NCBI RefSeq assembly: GCF_019303535.1
Contig: NZ_JACCIU010000002.1
Coordinates: 310,001-374,000 of the forward strand
DNA from: Lactobacillus sp. Sy-1
GTDB taxonomy: Bacteria; Bacillota; Bacilli; Lactobacillales; Lactobacillaceae
Reading direction: 5' to 3'
DNA length: 64,000 nucleotides
Part shown: one piece after another, positions 16,664-24,839 of the stretch
Numbering within the stretch: position 1 is the stretch's first letter
How the letters are laid out: every line of letters starts with the position of its first letter
The notes under the pieces: model-generated
Seen by the model: the letters and a program-made list of their open reading frames with translations, nothing else
Told to the model about the DNA's origin: nothing
Databases searched by the model: none
Translations under genes and position numbers: made by a program

Positions 16664-17554
16664 TTGAACAACTTTACTTTTAATCAACTTCGCTACTTCT
16701 ATAAACTAGCCCAGACTTTGAACTATCGAATTGCAGCAGAACAACTTTTTATCAGCCAACCCTCCCTCAGTCGCCAAATTCAAGTGTTAGAAAAGGCACT
16801 AGGCGTTGCATTATTTAAAAAACAGGGCCGCAACATCGTTCTTACTAATGCTGGTCAAGAATTCGTTATCCATGCCGGGCAAATATTAAGAGCAATCCAT
16901 AATGCTACCCAATCACTAGAAAAATTTACTGGGAACGCAAAACCGGAGATCAAGGTCGGCTTCGCAGAGGATCATTTTTTCTACCCCCTAATGAATGAAC
17001 CGGGGCTAGATAACCTCAAAATGCAGGAATTAATGAATGATGAAATCATTACTAAAATCAATAGTCGCGAATTAGATGCCGGAGTTACATTTCTACCGGT
17101 TGAAGATAGCTCAATAACTTCACAATACATTTTTAGTGATAATGTGGTGGCGGTTGTTGCTAAAAATAGTCCGCTCAGTTCATTGGTGGAGATATCAATG
17201 ACGGAAATTGCTAAATTAAAGATTGCAACGCTATCTAATAAATTCTACTTCAGAAAGTTATTAAACCGGTACTTTCAAAATCATCTGATTTTTCCTAACT
17301 ACCAGTTTGAACTAAGTAGTTTCGGTAGTTGCATTGACATTGTCCAGCAAAATAATGCCGCCATCGCACTAATTCCAAAATCTGTATTAGCTGCCAAACA
17401 TTATCCCAACGTAGTTCCATTAAAGATTAATAGTCGCATTTTAAAAATTCGAATTGGATTAGTATATTTGAAGGAAAGTCAATTAACTCCGACATTACAA
17501 GAAATGCTGACCGTGATGGTTAAGCAATTTGGTAACAATCGGGAGAAATCATAA
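16664..17554 (+). CDS. LysR family transcriptional regulator
   Basis: This is a LysR-type regulator of about 296 aa. The N-terminal helix-turn-helix is FTFNQLRYFYKLAQT, then AAEQLFISQPSLSRQI, and the linker helix and ligand-binding domain follow. I place the start at the TTG at 16664 because GGAG lies 9 nt upstream; an in-frame TTG at 16649 would put that site inside the gene. It is divergent from the keto-acid decarboxylase and probably regulates it in response to an acid substrate or product (inference from position). Confidence 0.85.
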   Translation: MNNFTFNQLRYFYKLAQTLNYRIAAEQLFISQPSLSRQIQVLEKALGVALFKKQGRNIVLTNAGQEFVIHAGQILRAIHNATQSLEKFTGNAKPEIKVGFAEDHFFYPLMNEPGLDNLKMQELMNDEIITKINSRELDAGVTFLPVEDSSITSQYIFSDNVVAVVAKNSPLSSLVEISMTEIAKLKIATLSNKFYFRKLLNRYFQNHLIFPNYQFELSSFGSCIDIVQQNNAAIALIPKSVLAAKHYPNVVPLKINSRILKIRIGLVYLKESQLTPTLQEMLTVMVKQFGNNREKS

Positions 17555-17578
17555 CCATTTATCAATGACCTGAAATGC

Positions 17579-17616
17579 AAAAAAGCAGTGCCACCATGAT
17601 GCGCAGCACTGCTTTT
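17579..17616. terminator. terminator, copy 2 of a duplicated element
   Basis: AAAAGCAGTGC / GCACTGCTTTT with loop ACCATGATGCGCA. It matches the element at 14827-14864 at nearly every base and separates the convergent LysR and SDR genes. Confidence 0.87.
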
Positions 17617-17629
17617 ATTTTTTTAAATT

Positions 17630-18382
17630 TTAATTCATTGTTAATCCACCATCAACGGTGTAATTTTGCCCCGTAATGCCATCACTTTCTGGTGATCCCA
17701 AGAATAGCACCATCTTTGCAACTTGTTCTGGGGTCGTTACCTCTTTTAATGGGGTCTGAGTCGCAATTAAATCAAAAACCTCAGGCGTGGTAACCGAACT
17801 GGCGTTAGTCGTTCTCAAAAGGCCTCCGGAGACCATGTTAAAGCTAATGCCATCCTCACCCAACTCGGCAGCCAGATTCCTGGTGAATCCGATCAAAGCC
17901 GCCTTGGCAGTCGTGTACTCGTGGTAGGGGACAACTGGATTTTGAAATAAATTAGTCCCGATACTTACTACCTTTCCATAGTGGTTTTTAACCATTTCAG
18001 GCAGTGCACTTTGGATAACGTTAAAGGCCCCCTTCAACGTACCATCAATTTGTTTTTGATAGTCGTCCCATGACAAATCCTTAAACGCCTTTTGCTTTAC
18101 GGGATCAAATTTGAAGCCCACTAACGCATTATTCACGACCACGTCCAAACTACCGAACTTATCAATTGTGCTATTAACCATCTGATCAACAGCATCCCGA
18201 TTCCGCACGTCAGCTTGAATTGCAATTGCGTGGTCTGAACCGATCTGAGCGACCACTTTATCAGCAGCGGCTTGATGGTGGTAATAATTAACCACCACGT
18301 TAAAGCCAGCTGTACCAAATTGTCTTGCGGTTTCAGCTCCTAAACCAGAACTTGCGCCCGTAATTAAAACTGTTTTTGCCAT
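17630..18382 (-). CDS. SDR family oxidoreductase under a TPP riboswitch
   Basis: This is a 250-aa classical SDR of the FabG-like group. It shows the NAD(P) motif TGASSGLGAETAR, the NNA motif (VVNNALVG), and the catalytic YHEYTTAKA. The C-terminal motif is GQNYTVDGG. I place the start at ATG 18382 because GAGGAG ends 8 nt upstream; an in-frame TTG at 18406 would include the ribosome binding site. A TPP riboswitch lies about 65 bp upstream on the same strand, so expression is expected to fall when thiamine diphosphate is abundant. Known thiamine-pathway genes do not include a common SDR, so its role is open. Confidence 0.87.
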   Translation of the reverse strand: MAKTVLITGASSGLGAETARQFGTAGFNVVVNYYHHQAAADKVVAQIGSDHAIAIQADVRNRDAVDQMVNSTIDKFGSLDVVVNNALVGFKFDPVKQKAFKDLSWDDYQKQIDGTLKGAFNVIQSALPEMVKNHYGKVVSIGTNLFQNPVVPYHEYTTAKAALIGFTRNLAAELGEDGISFNMVSGGLLRTTNASSVTTPEVFDLIATQTPLKEVTTPEQVAKMVLFLGSPESDGITGQNYTVDGGLTMN

Positions 18383-18445
18383 CTGAAAAATCTCCTCAAA
18401 GATCAATCGAATGAAGCAATCACTAGATTAGTTTACACACTTAAT

Positions 18446-18508
18446 TTCCCTCCGCCAGCATTACCTGGATCAGGTTCGTGGGTATAATCTCAGCCATTCC
18501 AGCACCCC
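18446..18508 (-). ncRNA. TPP (THI-box) riboswitch
   Basis: Read on the minus strand, the element starts GGGGTGCTGGAATGGCTGAGA, continues through ACCC and GAACCTGATC, then GGTAATGCTGGCGGAGGGAA. These are the conserved P2/P4 core sequences of the thiamine pyrophosphate riboswitch, in the right order and spacing. No clear intrinsic terminator lies between it and the SDR start at 18382, so control of translation initiation is likely. Confidence 0.93.
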
Positions 18509-18613
18509 AATTAATCGGTATATTTTGATACGGTTATATATTAAATGATATTCGTTAATTAATCAACCCAATTAAAAAGGCACTCCCTTTAATCAAGCAC
18601 ACCCTTCTCAAAG

Positions 18614-19270
18614 CTATTTAATTACCCGGTAAACTGCTTCCATTGGTTGACGCTTCTTTGGCGTAATCGCTTGATCACGATAACCAAAACTAACCATTAC
18701 GGAAGTCCCCCACTTCTCAGGATCAATTACATCATGATCAGCTAAGATCCGGTCAATATTAGCCCGGTTAAAGCCTTCGATTGGACAACTATCAATGTCC
18801 AATGCAGCTGCTGTCGTCATCATGTTTGCTAGTGGGATGTAGGTCTGCTTAGAAGTCCAGTCAAATAGTTCTCGCGCCGTGTTTAATTTAAAATCATTTT
18901 CCTGGAAACTAATCACCTTTTTAGCAAATGGTGAATTAGGATCAAATGCGTGCCCTTGTACGTCCTCACTCATATGCTTGATGTGGGGTGAATTAATGTC
19001 CATGTTCTTTCTGGCAAGGATAATCACAAACTTATCAGCACCGTTAAAACTCTTTTGGGCTCCCCAGGCGTCGTCATACATTGCCTGCTTCAAATCATCA
19101 TTTTCAATTAGCAAAAATTGCCAAGGCTCAAACCCCATTGAACTAGGGGAAAGGCGGGCCACTTCCATAATCGTGTTCCAATCCTTATCAGAAATATGCT
19201 TATTCGGATCATATTTTTTAGTCGCATATCTCCGGTGTGCTAAATTAATTAGTTCTTCATTTTTATCCAT
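18614..19270 (-). CDS. nitroreductase family protein
   Basis: This is an FMN-dependent nitroreductase of about 218 aa (NfsB-like). Visible family features are the N-terminal HRRYATKKYDPNK, the FMN-contacting SPSSMGFEPWQFLLI near residue 45, and the C-terminal GYRDQAITPKKR. It probably reduces quinones, nitro compounds or other electrophiles with NAD(P)H. The start is placed at ATG 19270 with AAGG about 9 nt upstream. It appears to be transcribed alone. Confidence 0.88.
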   Translation of the reverse strand: MDKNEELINLAHRRYATKKYDPNKHISDKDWNTIMEVARLSPSSMGFEPWQFLLIENDDLKQAMYDDAWGAQKSFNGADKFVIILARKNMDINSPHIKHMSEDVQGHAFDPNSPFAKKVISFQENDFKLNTARELFDWTSKQTYIPLANMMTTAAALDIDSCPIEGFNRANIDRILADHDVIDPEKWGTSVMVSFGYRDQAITPKKRQPMEAVYRVIK

Positions 19271-19356
19271 TTTCGTCACCCTTCAAAATTATTAGTTATT
19301 ATCAAAATAGCATATTAAACTGAATAACTGCAATCAAAACGGCTTAAAATTACTAA

Positions 19357-20439
19357 CTAATTGTTAGGAACTGCGGTTCCTTGACCACTGGCATCAAACT
19401 GTAGGTGCATTCCATTCTTCACATATACTTGTTCACCATCGGAAGAGGTTTCAATATGATGGGTGGCGTAAAACTCATTCTTTTGCTCTTGTTCATACTG
19501 AGGGGTTGGGGTGCCCACCCAATCACCACCGGGGGCCTGTTGGTAGGTCCAGTCAGCATTATTTTGAGGGACCGTGCTAACGGAACCTACAGCAGAGTTT
19601 GAATTGGTCGACGTTGCTTGTTGACCATTCGTACTAGTCGTAGTTGCTGGCGCCGTGTCATTTTGACTTTGCGCACTCGTTGGGTTGGTATCGAACGAAA
19701 AATCTTCCGCATCGTAGAGGTTCTTGAATCCTTCTGAATCAGCATTGCTCGAGATTCCAAATCCGATTCCAATCGACTTATTTATTGGAGACACTAGGTT
19801 TTCGTAGTGACCATGTTCCTTTCCGTCATTGGCCTCCGGACCCTCGTCAATATATTGGTGGGTCAATTCATTGGCAACCTCGGTTGGGGAACTCGGATCA
19901 CCACTTTCATAACCCCGTTCAGCTAAGTTTTCACTTAATCCGTCATTGATTCCATATTGTTTGGCATCTTCGTCACCCAAAGCATTGCCATTACTATCAT
20001 AGTGACTAATTGAACCGTCGCTGCGGGCCATGTTTTGAGCCACCCGTTGGTCAGCAATTTTATCGAGCGTTGGGTCCTCAACCACCGGAGACACACCCAC
20101 TGAGGCCCGCAAGGCATTAATTTCCTTTAAGGCTTCAGCCCGATATTGTTGTTCATATGTAGCATTATTTACAATCGAGGAATTGGTATTATTATTCTGG
20201 TCATCAGAATTACTATTGGAATTAGATTGATCATCTGATTTGAGGTCGATAGAAGCTTTAACGGTTTGCTCCCCCTGCTTGTGCTTATGCTTCGTCTGCT
20301 TTTGCTGATGATGTGCCTTCTTTTTGTGGGCCTTCTTAACAACATGGTGCTTAGCAGCATTTACATTGGGTTCATTAGTAACCGCACCCAGCCCCAACAC
20401 GGAGCTCAACAATAGTGTTACCAATAATGACTTTTTCAT
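19357..20439 (-). CDS. secreted CAP-domain protein with His/Lys-rich segment
   Basis: This is a 360-aa exported protein with a signal peptide of about 27 residues. A strongly basic His/Lys-rich stretch follows (about residues 28-60), then a short Asn/Ser/Asp linker. A CAP/SCP domain (about 95-245) contains EINALRASVGVSPV and the histidine/glutamate motifs ISHYDSNG and HGHYENLVSP. The C-terminal tail is Thr/Ser/Gln-rich and ends with a YATHHIETSSDG segment. The basic stretch could bind teichoic acids or nucleic acids. One of three CAP proteins in this window. Confidence 0.85.
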   Translation of the reverse strand: MKKSLLVTLLLSSVLGLGAVTNEPNVNAAKHHVVKKAHKKKAHHQQKQTKHKHKQGEQTVKASIDLKSDDQSNSNSNSDDQNNNTNSSIVNNATYEQQYRAEALKEINALRASVGVSPVVEDPTLDKIADQRVAQNMARSDGSISHYDSNGNALGDEDAKQYGINDGLSENLAERGYESGDPSSPTEVANELTHQYIDEGPEANDGKEHGHYENLVSPINKSIGIGFGISSNADSEGFKNLYDAEDFSFDTNPTSAQSQNDTAPATTTSTNGQQATSTNSNSAVGSVSTVPQNNADWTYQQAPGGDWVGTPTPQYEQEQKNEFYATHHIETSSDGEQVYVKNGMHLQFDASGQGTAVPNN

Positions 20440-20562
20440 TATAATAACCTTCTTTAGTAGATTTTAAATTAATTTGGCAAAATTATTGTAGTCCGAAATC
20501 GTTGATATATCAACACTTAGATAAAAATTGCAAAATAATTACAAAGAGATTAGATAAAAAGC

Positions 20563-20591
20563 TTTACATTCTCATTTAAAGGATGTATATT
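20563..20591 (+). promoter_or_regulatory. promoter of repeat-RNA unit A
   Basis: TTTACA (20563-20568), 17-bp spacer and TATATT (20586-20591). The spacer start TTCTCA and end GGATG are shared with unit B. Confidence 0.75.
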
Positions 20592-20597
20592 ATTATC

Positions 20598-20860
20598 AAC
20601 AACAAAGCAAAGGGGATGTTTCCAATGCAATCCGAAGGTAATACCACAGATTAAATTGTAAAGGACGTGTTTCCACCAATGTTAGTATAAGTGAACTACC
20701 CAGCTAATGAAAGAGAGGTACTTACCATTCACTTAAACGACCGCTTTACCCCAGATTCTAAATAAGAAAGAAGTGTTTCCACCATTCCGTTACTAACGAT
20801 TCAAATCCATAATAATAATGCCTGACAAGTCATCTAAGATGGTTTGTCAGGTATTTTGAT
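20598..20860 (+). ncRNA. putative repeat-containing small RNA, unit A
   Basis: This is a predicted transcript of about 255 nt from the promoter at 20563-20591 to the hairpin CCTGACAA / TTGTCAGG (20821-20851). Inside are four spaced boxes, each a purine-rich SD-like run followed by UUUCCA or UUACCA: 20609-20624, 20660-20678, 20710-20727 and 20764-20783, spaced about 50-55 nt. Each later box is preceded by ACCCCAG/ACCACAG-like sequence. The boxes can also be read as tiny frames (MFPPMLV, MKERYLPFT, MFPPFRY), but the start codons sit too close to the purine run for normal translation. I know of no named RNA family with this layout. Confidence 0.6.
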
Positions 20861-20932
20861 TTCCGTGCTTTTTCACCCGATTTTAAAATTAGAAAATAAT
20901 TAAAATAAATTAGAAAAAGTTGATCAAAAGGG

Positions 20933-20961
20933 TTTACTTTCTCAGATAGCGGGTGTATTAT
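20933..20961 (+). promoter_or_regulatory. promoter of repeat-RNA unit B
   Basis: TTTACT (20933-20938), 17-bp spacer beginning TTCTCA and ending GGGTG, and TATTAT (20956-20961), matching unit A in arrangement. Confidence 0.75.
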
Positions 20962-20967
20962 AATGAC

Positions 20968-21235
20968 AATAAATCAAAGGGGTTGTTTCCAATGTCATAA
21001 GAAGCGCTTTACCTCAGATTAATTTATAAGGAGATGTAATCACCAACTTAGTGCAGAGCTTGCTTTACCCAGCTAATGAAAGAGAGGTACTTACCATTCA
21101 CTTAATCAATCGATTTACCCCAGAGTTTAAATAAGAAAGGAATGTTTCCACCATTTCGTTACTAACGATTCAAATCCATAATAATAATGCCTGACAAGTC
21201 ATGAATAATGATTTGTCAGGCATTTTGATTTTTAT
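20968..21235 (+). ncRNA. putative repeat-containing small RNA, unit B
   Basis: This is the second copy of the repeat RNA, ending at the hairpin GCCTGACAA / TTGTCAGGC followed by ATTTTGATTTTT (21189-21231). Its four purine-plus-UUUCC boxes lie at 20976-20991, 21028-21045, 21080-21097 and 21134-21153. Box 4 (GGAATGTTTCC) can form a small perfect hairpin. The MFPPFRY reading of box 4 differs from unit A only by a GTG/ATG start and a synonymous TTC/TTT, although box 2 of this copy would give ATG followed by a stop. The same hairpin may also end the minus-strand gene at 21240. Confidence 0.6.
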
Positions 21236-21239
21236 GAAA

Positions 21240-21905
21240 CTATTTACTGAGTCCTTGCTCAGCCACTTTGGTAATCAATTCAGCATTCTGGCCAGTGGTG
21301 TTAACGGTTTGTTTCCCCTTTTGCCAGCTAATTTGGCTTTCGTTATCTCCCTGTGAATCCTGATCAATTACGATTGATCCGCGGTCAATGGAATGGTCGG
21401 TTACTTGCGATTCCTTGATTAATTTGTTTACTTGATTAGCTTGTTTAACGGCTGCTTTAGGATTCTTAGCAACCTCTGGGCTACTAACGGTGGTGACCGT
21501 CCAGTTTCCCCGTTGCCATTGAACGTAGACGTGGCCCATCGCTCCTTGAATTGTGGACTTTGTCCCATCACTTAGGGTTGTCGATTGACCATCAAATTTG
21601 ATTGGCATTTTGAGATTGTGATACTGGTTACTAGCGGTATGGGGATTTTCACTGTTAATTACTTGGTAGTCGGCTGCTTTCAGGTTGGAATCGGAATCTT
21701 GATATTGAACTTGATTGTTATTAACGGCCTTGGCAACGTATTTCTGTTGATCAACCGTTGCTGTTGCTGGAATTGATAACTGCTGCACTACCGTTTGGGT
21801 AGCATGGACATTTTGACTTTCTACGATCCACTTTACGCCCCCTGCAAAACCAACAATGGCGATGATTGTGGAAATGGTAATTGCTTTAATTTTGCTACTG
21901 ATCAA
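21240..21905 (-). CDS. membrane-anchored or secreted protein of unknown function
   Basis: This 221-aa protein has an N-terminal hydrophobic segment (about residues 8-26, ITISTIIAIVGFAGGVKWI), likely a signal anchor or uncleaved signal. The extracytoplasmic part is rich in Gln, Asn, Val and Lys and carries a repeated W-x-K/R-G-x-x-T-V pattern (WQRGNWTVTTV and WQKGKQTVNTT). I do not recognise a family. It starts at a TTG with GGAGGAG 8 nt upstream, only 3 bp after the lysozyme gene, so the two are co-transcribed. Confidence 0.75.
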   Translation of the reverse strand: MISSKIKAITISTIIAIVGFAGGVKWIVESQNVHATQTVVQQLSIPATATVDQQKYVAKAVNNNQVQYQDSDSNLKAADYQVINSENPHTASNQYHNLKMPIKFDGQSTTLSDGTKSTIQGAMGHVYVQWQRGNWTVTTVSSPEVAKNPKAAVKQANQVNKLIKESQVTDHSIDRGSIVIDQDSQGDNESQISWQKGKQTVNTTGQNAELITKVAEQGLSK

Positions 21906-21908
21906 TTG

Positions 21909-23063
21909 CTATGCTCCTCCTTCAATTGTAACTGCGTCTTTATTTATATACCCCTGCCACTTTCCATCGTGGTAAAGGGAATAATACGTTTTGCCATTCG
22001 GATGGTGATAAAGGTTCTTTACAGTATACGTTTTATCATCATTGCCAACCGTTTTAGCCCGTACCTTCGTAAAGAACAGGTTTCCCCAAATAGATTGGTT
22101 AGCCTTATTGATCTTTACGGTTAAATCGGTCTTCGTTGCTTTTAGGGTCTGCATCGCATTAACGTTTACATAACCAACAAAGCGATTATTCTTATAAAGT
22201 GAATAATACTTTGCCCCATCGTAGTGCTCATAGTAATTCCGGGCTTCATATGCTTGGTTGCTATCTAACTTAGTACTGCCATTACTTGCTGTAAAATCAA
22301 GGTTCCGCCAGATCCGATAAGATTTGTTCTGGGGGCCTACCACCTTATCATATTTAATGGCCCGACTAGATAGGAACCATGAATTCGTCTTAAGGTTCTT
22401 TTGACTTGCATCGATCTTTTGATTTAACGCCGAGGAGTACCAGCTATCGGTAAACTGCCAAAGTGCGTACGTTCCGGTTGGCTTGACCGACGTATAATTA
22501 GCTAACCAGTAGCCATCATACTTGAGCATTGAAGTTGGGGCGTAGGTTTGCGCAAAGCTAAGGTATGAATAAAAGAGAATCCGGCGGTTGGGTGCGAGCT
22601 GACGCATTTGTTGATACCAGGCGTTCGTGGCTGTTTCAGTGGAACCACTGGTGACGGTCTGTTGCTCGTAGTCATTAACGTAAAAACTAGCGCCAACCCC
22701 CCGGTTATAAAGATTCTTAGCTTCAGTACGGGCAGTCGCTGCATTTGTATAGAGACTGTACGAGTACACCCCGTACTTTAATCCGTACTTCCGACAGAGG
22801 GCTGCGTTTTGGTCAAAGTACTTATCCCGATAACTGCTCCCGTATTGAACCCGCAGGATTACAAATGGGACGGTGGCTTTTAGTTTCTTAACTTGGCTGT
22901 CAGTCAAGGCCCCCTGCCATTCAGAAAGATCGGGGATGGGGTTATTAATGACCGATTGGCTAATTGAAGCAGCTTTGGCAGTCGGTGGAATCAACTGAGT
23001 TGGGTTAACCGTAAAGAAAAGCCCTGCTGCAACTAGGATTCCCTTCAGATACTTGTTAAACAT
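21909..23063 (-). CDS. GH25 family lysozyme with C-terminal GW/SH3-like repeats
   Basis: This is a secreted muramidase of about 384 aa. I place the start at ATG 23063 (MFNKYLKG), preceded by GGGAG; a further in-frame ATG at 23090 lacks a ribosome binding site. After the signal peptide (ending near AKAAS) lies a GH25 catalytic domain (about residues 40-225). It contains PDLSEWQG and FYVNDYEQQ, whose acidic residues fit the GH25 active site. The C-terminal 150 residues hold two wall-binding repeats of the type YYSLYxNxxFxGYVN. It should cleave peptidoglycan glycan strands as an autolysin. It is not beside phage genes, so a cellular rather than prophage role is likely. Confidence 0.9.
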   Translation of the reverse strand: MFNKYLKGILVAAGLFFTVNPTQLIPPTAKAASISQSVINNPIPDLSEWQGALTDSQVKKLKATVPFVILRVQYGSSYRDKYFDQNAALCRKYGLKYGVYSYSLYTNAATARTEAKNLYNRGVGASFYVNDYEQQTVTSGSTETATNAWYQQMRQLAPNRRILFYSYLSFAQTYAPTSMLKYDGYWLANYTSVKPTGTYALWQFTDSWYSSALNQKIDASQKNLKTNSWFLSSRAIKYDKVVGPQNKSYRIWRNLDFTASNGSTKLDSNQAYEARNYYEHYDGAKYYSLYKNNRFVGYVNVNAMQTLKATKTDLTVKINKANQSIWGNLFFTKVRAKTVGNDDKTYTVKNLYHHPNGKTYYSLYHDGKWQGYINKDAVTIEGGA

Positions 23064-23418
23064 GTATGTTACACTCCCGTTTATTTTCATTTGATAGCTT
23101 GAAGGATTACAGCTACCTTAAATTAAATTTTTTGACTAATTGACTAGTTAAGATTATAAAATGACGACATTACAGGAGCGTATCTACAATAAGACATCTT
23201 GTTACGAGCAAATGACAGTTAATTTAAAAAAATTATAAATCAGATAATTGCTATCGCTGCAGTTGATAATAAAAATCATAAGTTAATCATTCCCAATAGC
23301 AACTAACATCGCAATCAAATGGTCAACCATCCATTATAATGCCGGTTGAACCAGCTTTTAAAATTATATCCTTTTAGTATAAAACATTAGTTTTGCGTTC
23401 TTTTTGAAGCCACATATT
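23064..23418. other. intergenic region without a recognised gene
   Basis: This AT-rich spacer lies between the divergent lysozyme operon and the gene at 23484. I see no open frame with a ribosome binding site, no terminator and no clear repeat. Promoter elements for the lysozyme operon should lie here but are not obvious. Confidence 0.5.
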
Positions 23419-23447
23419 TTTACAAGTTTACCCAAATTAATTATAAT
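23419..23447 (+). promoter_or_regulatory. promoter of the gene at 23484
   Basis: TTTACA (23419-23424), 17-bp spacer and TATAAT (23442-23447), about 36 bp before the start codon. Confidence 0.72.
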
Positions 23448-23483
23448 AACCCTAATAAGTGAATGAGTCAGGAGCTAATGCCA

Positions 23484-24056
23484 ATGGAAAACCATAAGAT
23501 TAACAAATATATCGGTAATGATAAGCCATTAGAAATTTATTCCAAGTCGCGCGATCAATATAAATATGAAAACTTTGCCCTGGGGTTCATTGTAAAGGAT
23601 TTAGGGCCATACTTAATTCTCCAGACGATTGATGACTATGGTTTTTTAGATTCATATACCGTTATGTTAAAATCAGATATTTCTAAAATTTCCTTTGGGA
23701 CCACCTACTCCAAACTATTTGACCGGTACGTGGAGTTCACTAAGGAAAGCCATTTATATGATCCATTCAAACTTAAGGAGCAATATAAACAGTTTAAAAC
23801 GGATGACTTCTTAACGCTTCTTGCAGACTGCTTTGCCCATGAAGCTGCGGTCTCAATTTATACTACTGCCCACGACTACGTTCAACAGGGCCGCATCTTA
23901 TTAATAAAGGATGGCTTGATTACCTTAAATGAGGTCGAATATAGCGAATTAAACGGCTTTAATGACGTAGATGAAAATGAGCCCATTCCAATTGAAAAAA
24001 TTACTGCAATGGACATCTTAAGTAAGGAAAACTTTTTATTTGATCGATTTAGTTAA
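23484..24056 (+). CDS. hypothetical cytoplasmic protein
   Basis: This is an uncharacterised soluble protein of about 190 aa, rich in Asp, Tyr, Lys and Phe, with no signal or membrane segment. The start is placed at ATG 23484 (MENHKINK) because AGGAG lies 8 nt upstream; earlier in-frame ATGs at 23463 and 23478 are too close to that site. It has its own promoter (TTTACA, 17 bp, TATAAT) and its own terminator (24064-24115), so it is a single-gene unit. I do not recognise a domain. Confidence 0.72.
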   Translation: MENHKINKYIGNDKPLEIYSKSRDQYKYENFALGFIVKDLGPYLILQTIDDYGFLDSYTVMLKSDISKISFGTTYSKLFDRYVEFTKESHLYDPFKLKEQYKQFKTDDFLTLLADCFAHEAAVSIYTTAHDYVQQGRILLIKDGLITLNEVEYSELNGFNDVDENEPIPIEKITAMDILSKENFLFDRFS

Positions 24057-24063
24057 CGATTAG

Positions 24064-24115
24064 AAAAAGAGCCATCAGAGATTGAACAATGCTGTTCAGT
24101 CCTGGATGGCTCTTT
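24064..24115 (+). terminator. Rho-independent terminator
   Basis: AAAGAGCCATC / GATGGCTCTTT outer stem with an inner TGAACA / TGTTCA stem, followed by a T-rich run. Confidence 0.85.
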
Positions 24116-24213
24116 ATTTATTAGTGTTATTTAAGCGAAACGCATTTTAACTAAATTAGTGGTGTCATTATCCGTGCTTTTTAGATGACCACCACCAATT
24201 TACCACCTATTTT

Positions 24214-24819
24214 TTATTTTAATTCACTTTTAGTAATTTGGTTTACCTTATCCCCATTAAAGACAAAGCTGGTCGATTCGCCATTTTTTCCGGTCAGATA
24301 AACTACCGAACGAATGGAAATATTTCCACTACCACTTTCTGATTCAGAAGATGGCTGGCCCAGCTTTTGAATTACGCTATTGTAGCTGTCACCAATTTTA
24401 ATCGAATTCACCTTCTGATGATTCAAAGCTTTCAAATGATTAATATCAGCATTCGCATAGCCCTTGGCAATTGCCCGCCCATTTTCAAATGAAATCGTGA
24501 CGTCCTTAGCTTTAAAACTACTATTCAGATTGGACCAGACGTACGTCTTAGATTCTTTCCCACTAACCTTAGTGGTAGTAGTCGAAGTCGGCTTTCCAAG
24601 TGCCTTGCGCACGTAGGCAGTAGTCGAACCGCTGCCGTCCACAAACGAACCCACTTTGACCGACTGGAAGTTTTGATAGTTTAACGCACTAGCGCTAGTC
24701 TTCTTTGATGAACTGGTCTTATCGCTGCTACTGCCATTTTGGGAAGCTCCCTTGCTGCCACATCCAGCAAGAGTAATTGATAGTAGTGAAATTGTCATAA
24801 ACGTGGCTAGTTTGTTCAT
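24214..24819 (-). CDS. lipoprotein with two BLIP-like (DUF3862-type) repeats
   Basis: This is a 201-aa lipoprotein. The lipobox LAGC lies at about residues 17-20, followed by a Ser/Lys-rich spacer to about residue 45. Two similar units follow: VKVGSFVDGSGSTTAYVRKALGKPTS and SIKIGDSYNSVIQKLGQPSS, each followed by beta strands. This pattern is that of small beta-lactamase-inhibitor-like modules found in Bacillota lipoproteins of unknown function. It is single-gene and preceded by a good ribosome binding site. Confidence 0.8.
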   Translation of the reverse strand: MNKLATFMTISLLSITLAGCGSKGASQNGSSSDKTSSSKKTSASALNYQNFQSVKVGSFVDGSGSTTAYVRKALGKPTSTTTTKVSGKESKTYVWSNLNSSFKAKDVTISFENGRAIAKGYANADINHLKALNHQKVNSIKIGDSYNSVIQKLGQPSSESESGSGNISIRSVVYLTGKNGESTSFVFNGDKVNQITKSELK

Positions 24820-24839
24820 AGGGCATAACTCCTTAAGAA

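Larger units (their letters stand above)
20555..21236. repeat. tandem duplication of a ~370-bp promoter-RNA-terminator unit
   Basis: Two head-to-tail units fill the gap between the CAP gene and the gene ending at 21240. The promoter elements are 370 bp apart (TTTACA at 20563, TTTACT at 20933) and the terminators 369 bp apart (20820 and 21189). Long blocks are identical or nearly so, for example AGCTAATGAAAGAGAGGTA followed by CTTACCATTCACTTAA, and the block from GTTACTAACG to the terminator stem. Confidence 0.85.

Noticed and set aside
20598-21235. CsrA/RsmA-type sponge RNA
   Set aside because: The GGA-rich boxes recall such RNAs, but lactobacilli generally lack CsrA and the boxes do not show the standard ANGGA loop pattern throughout.
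24157-24201. Large imperfect hairpin after the 23484 gene
   Set aside because: The arms AAATTAGTGGTG / CACCACCAATTT pair with one mismatch, but there is no convincing T tract, so a terminator call is not supported.
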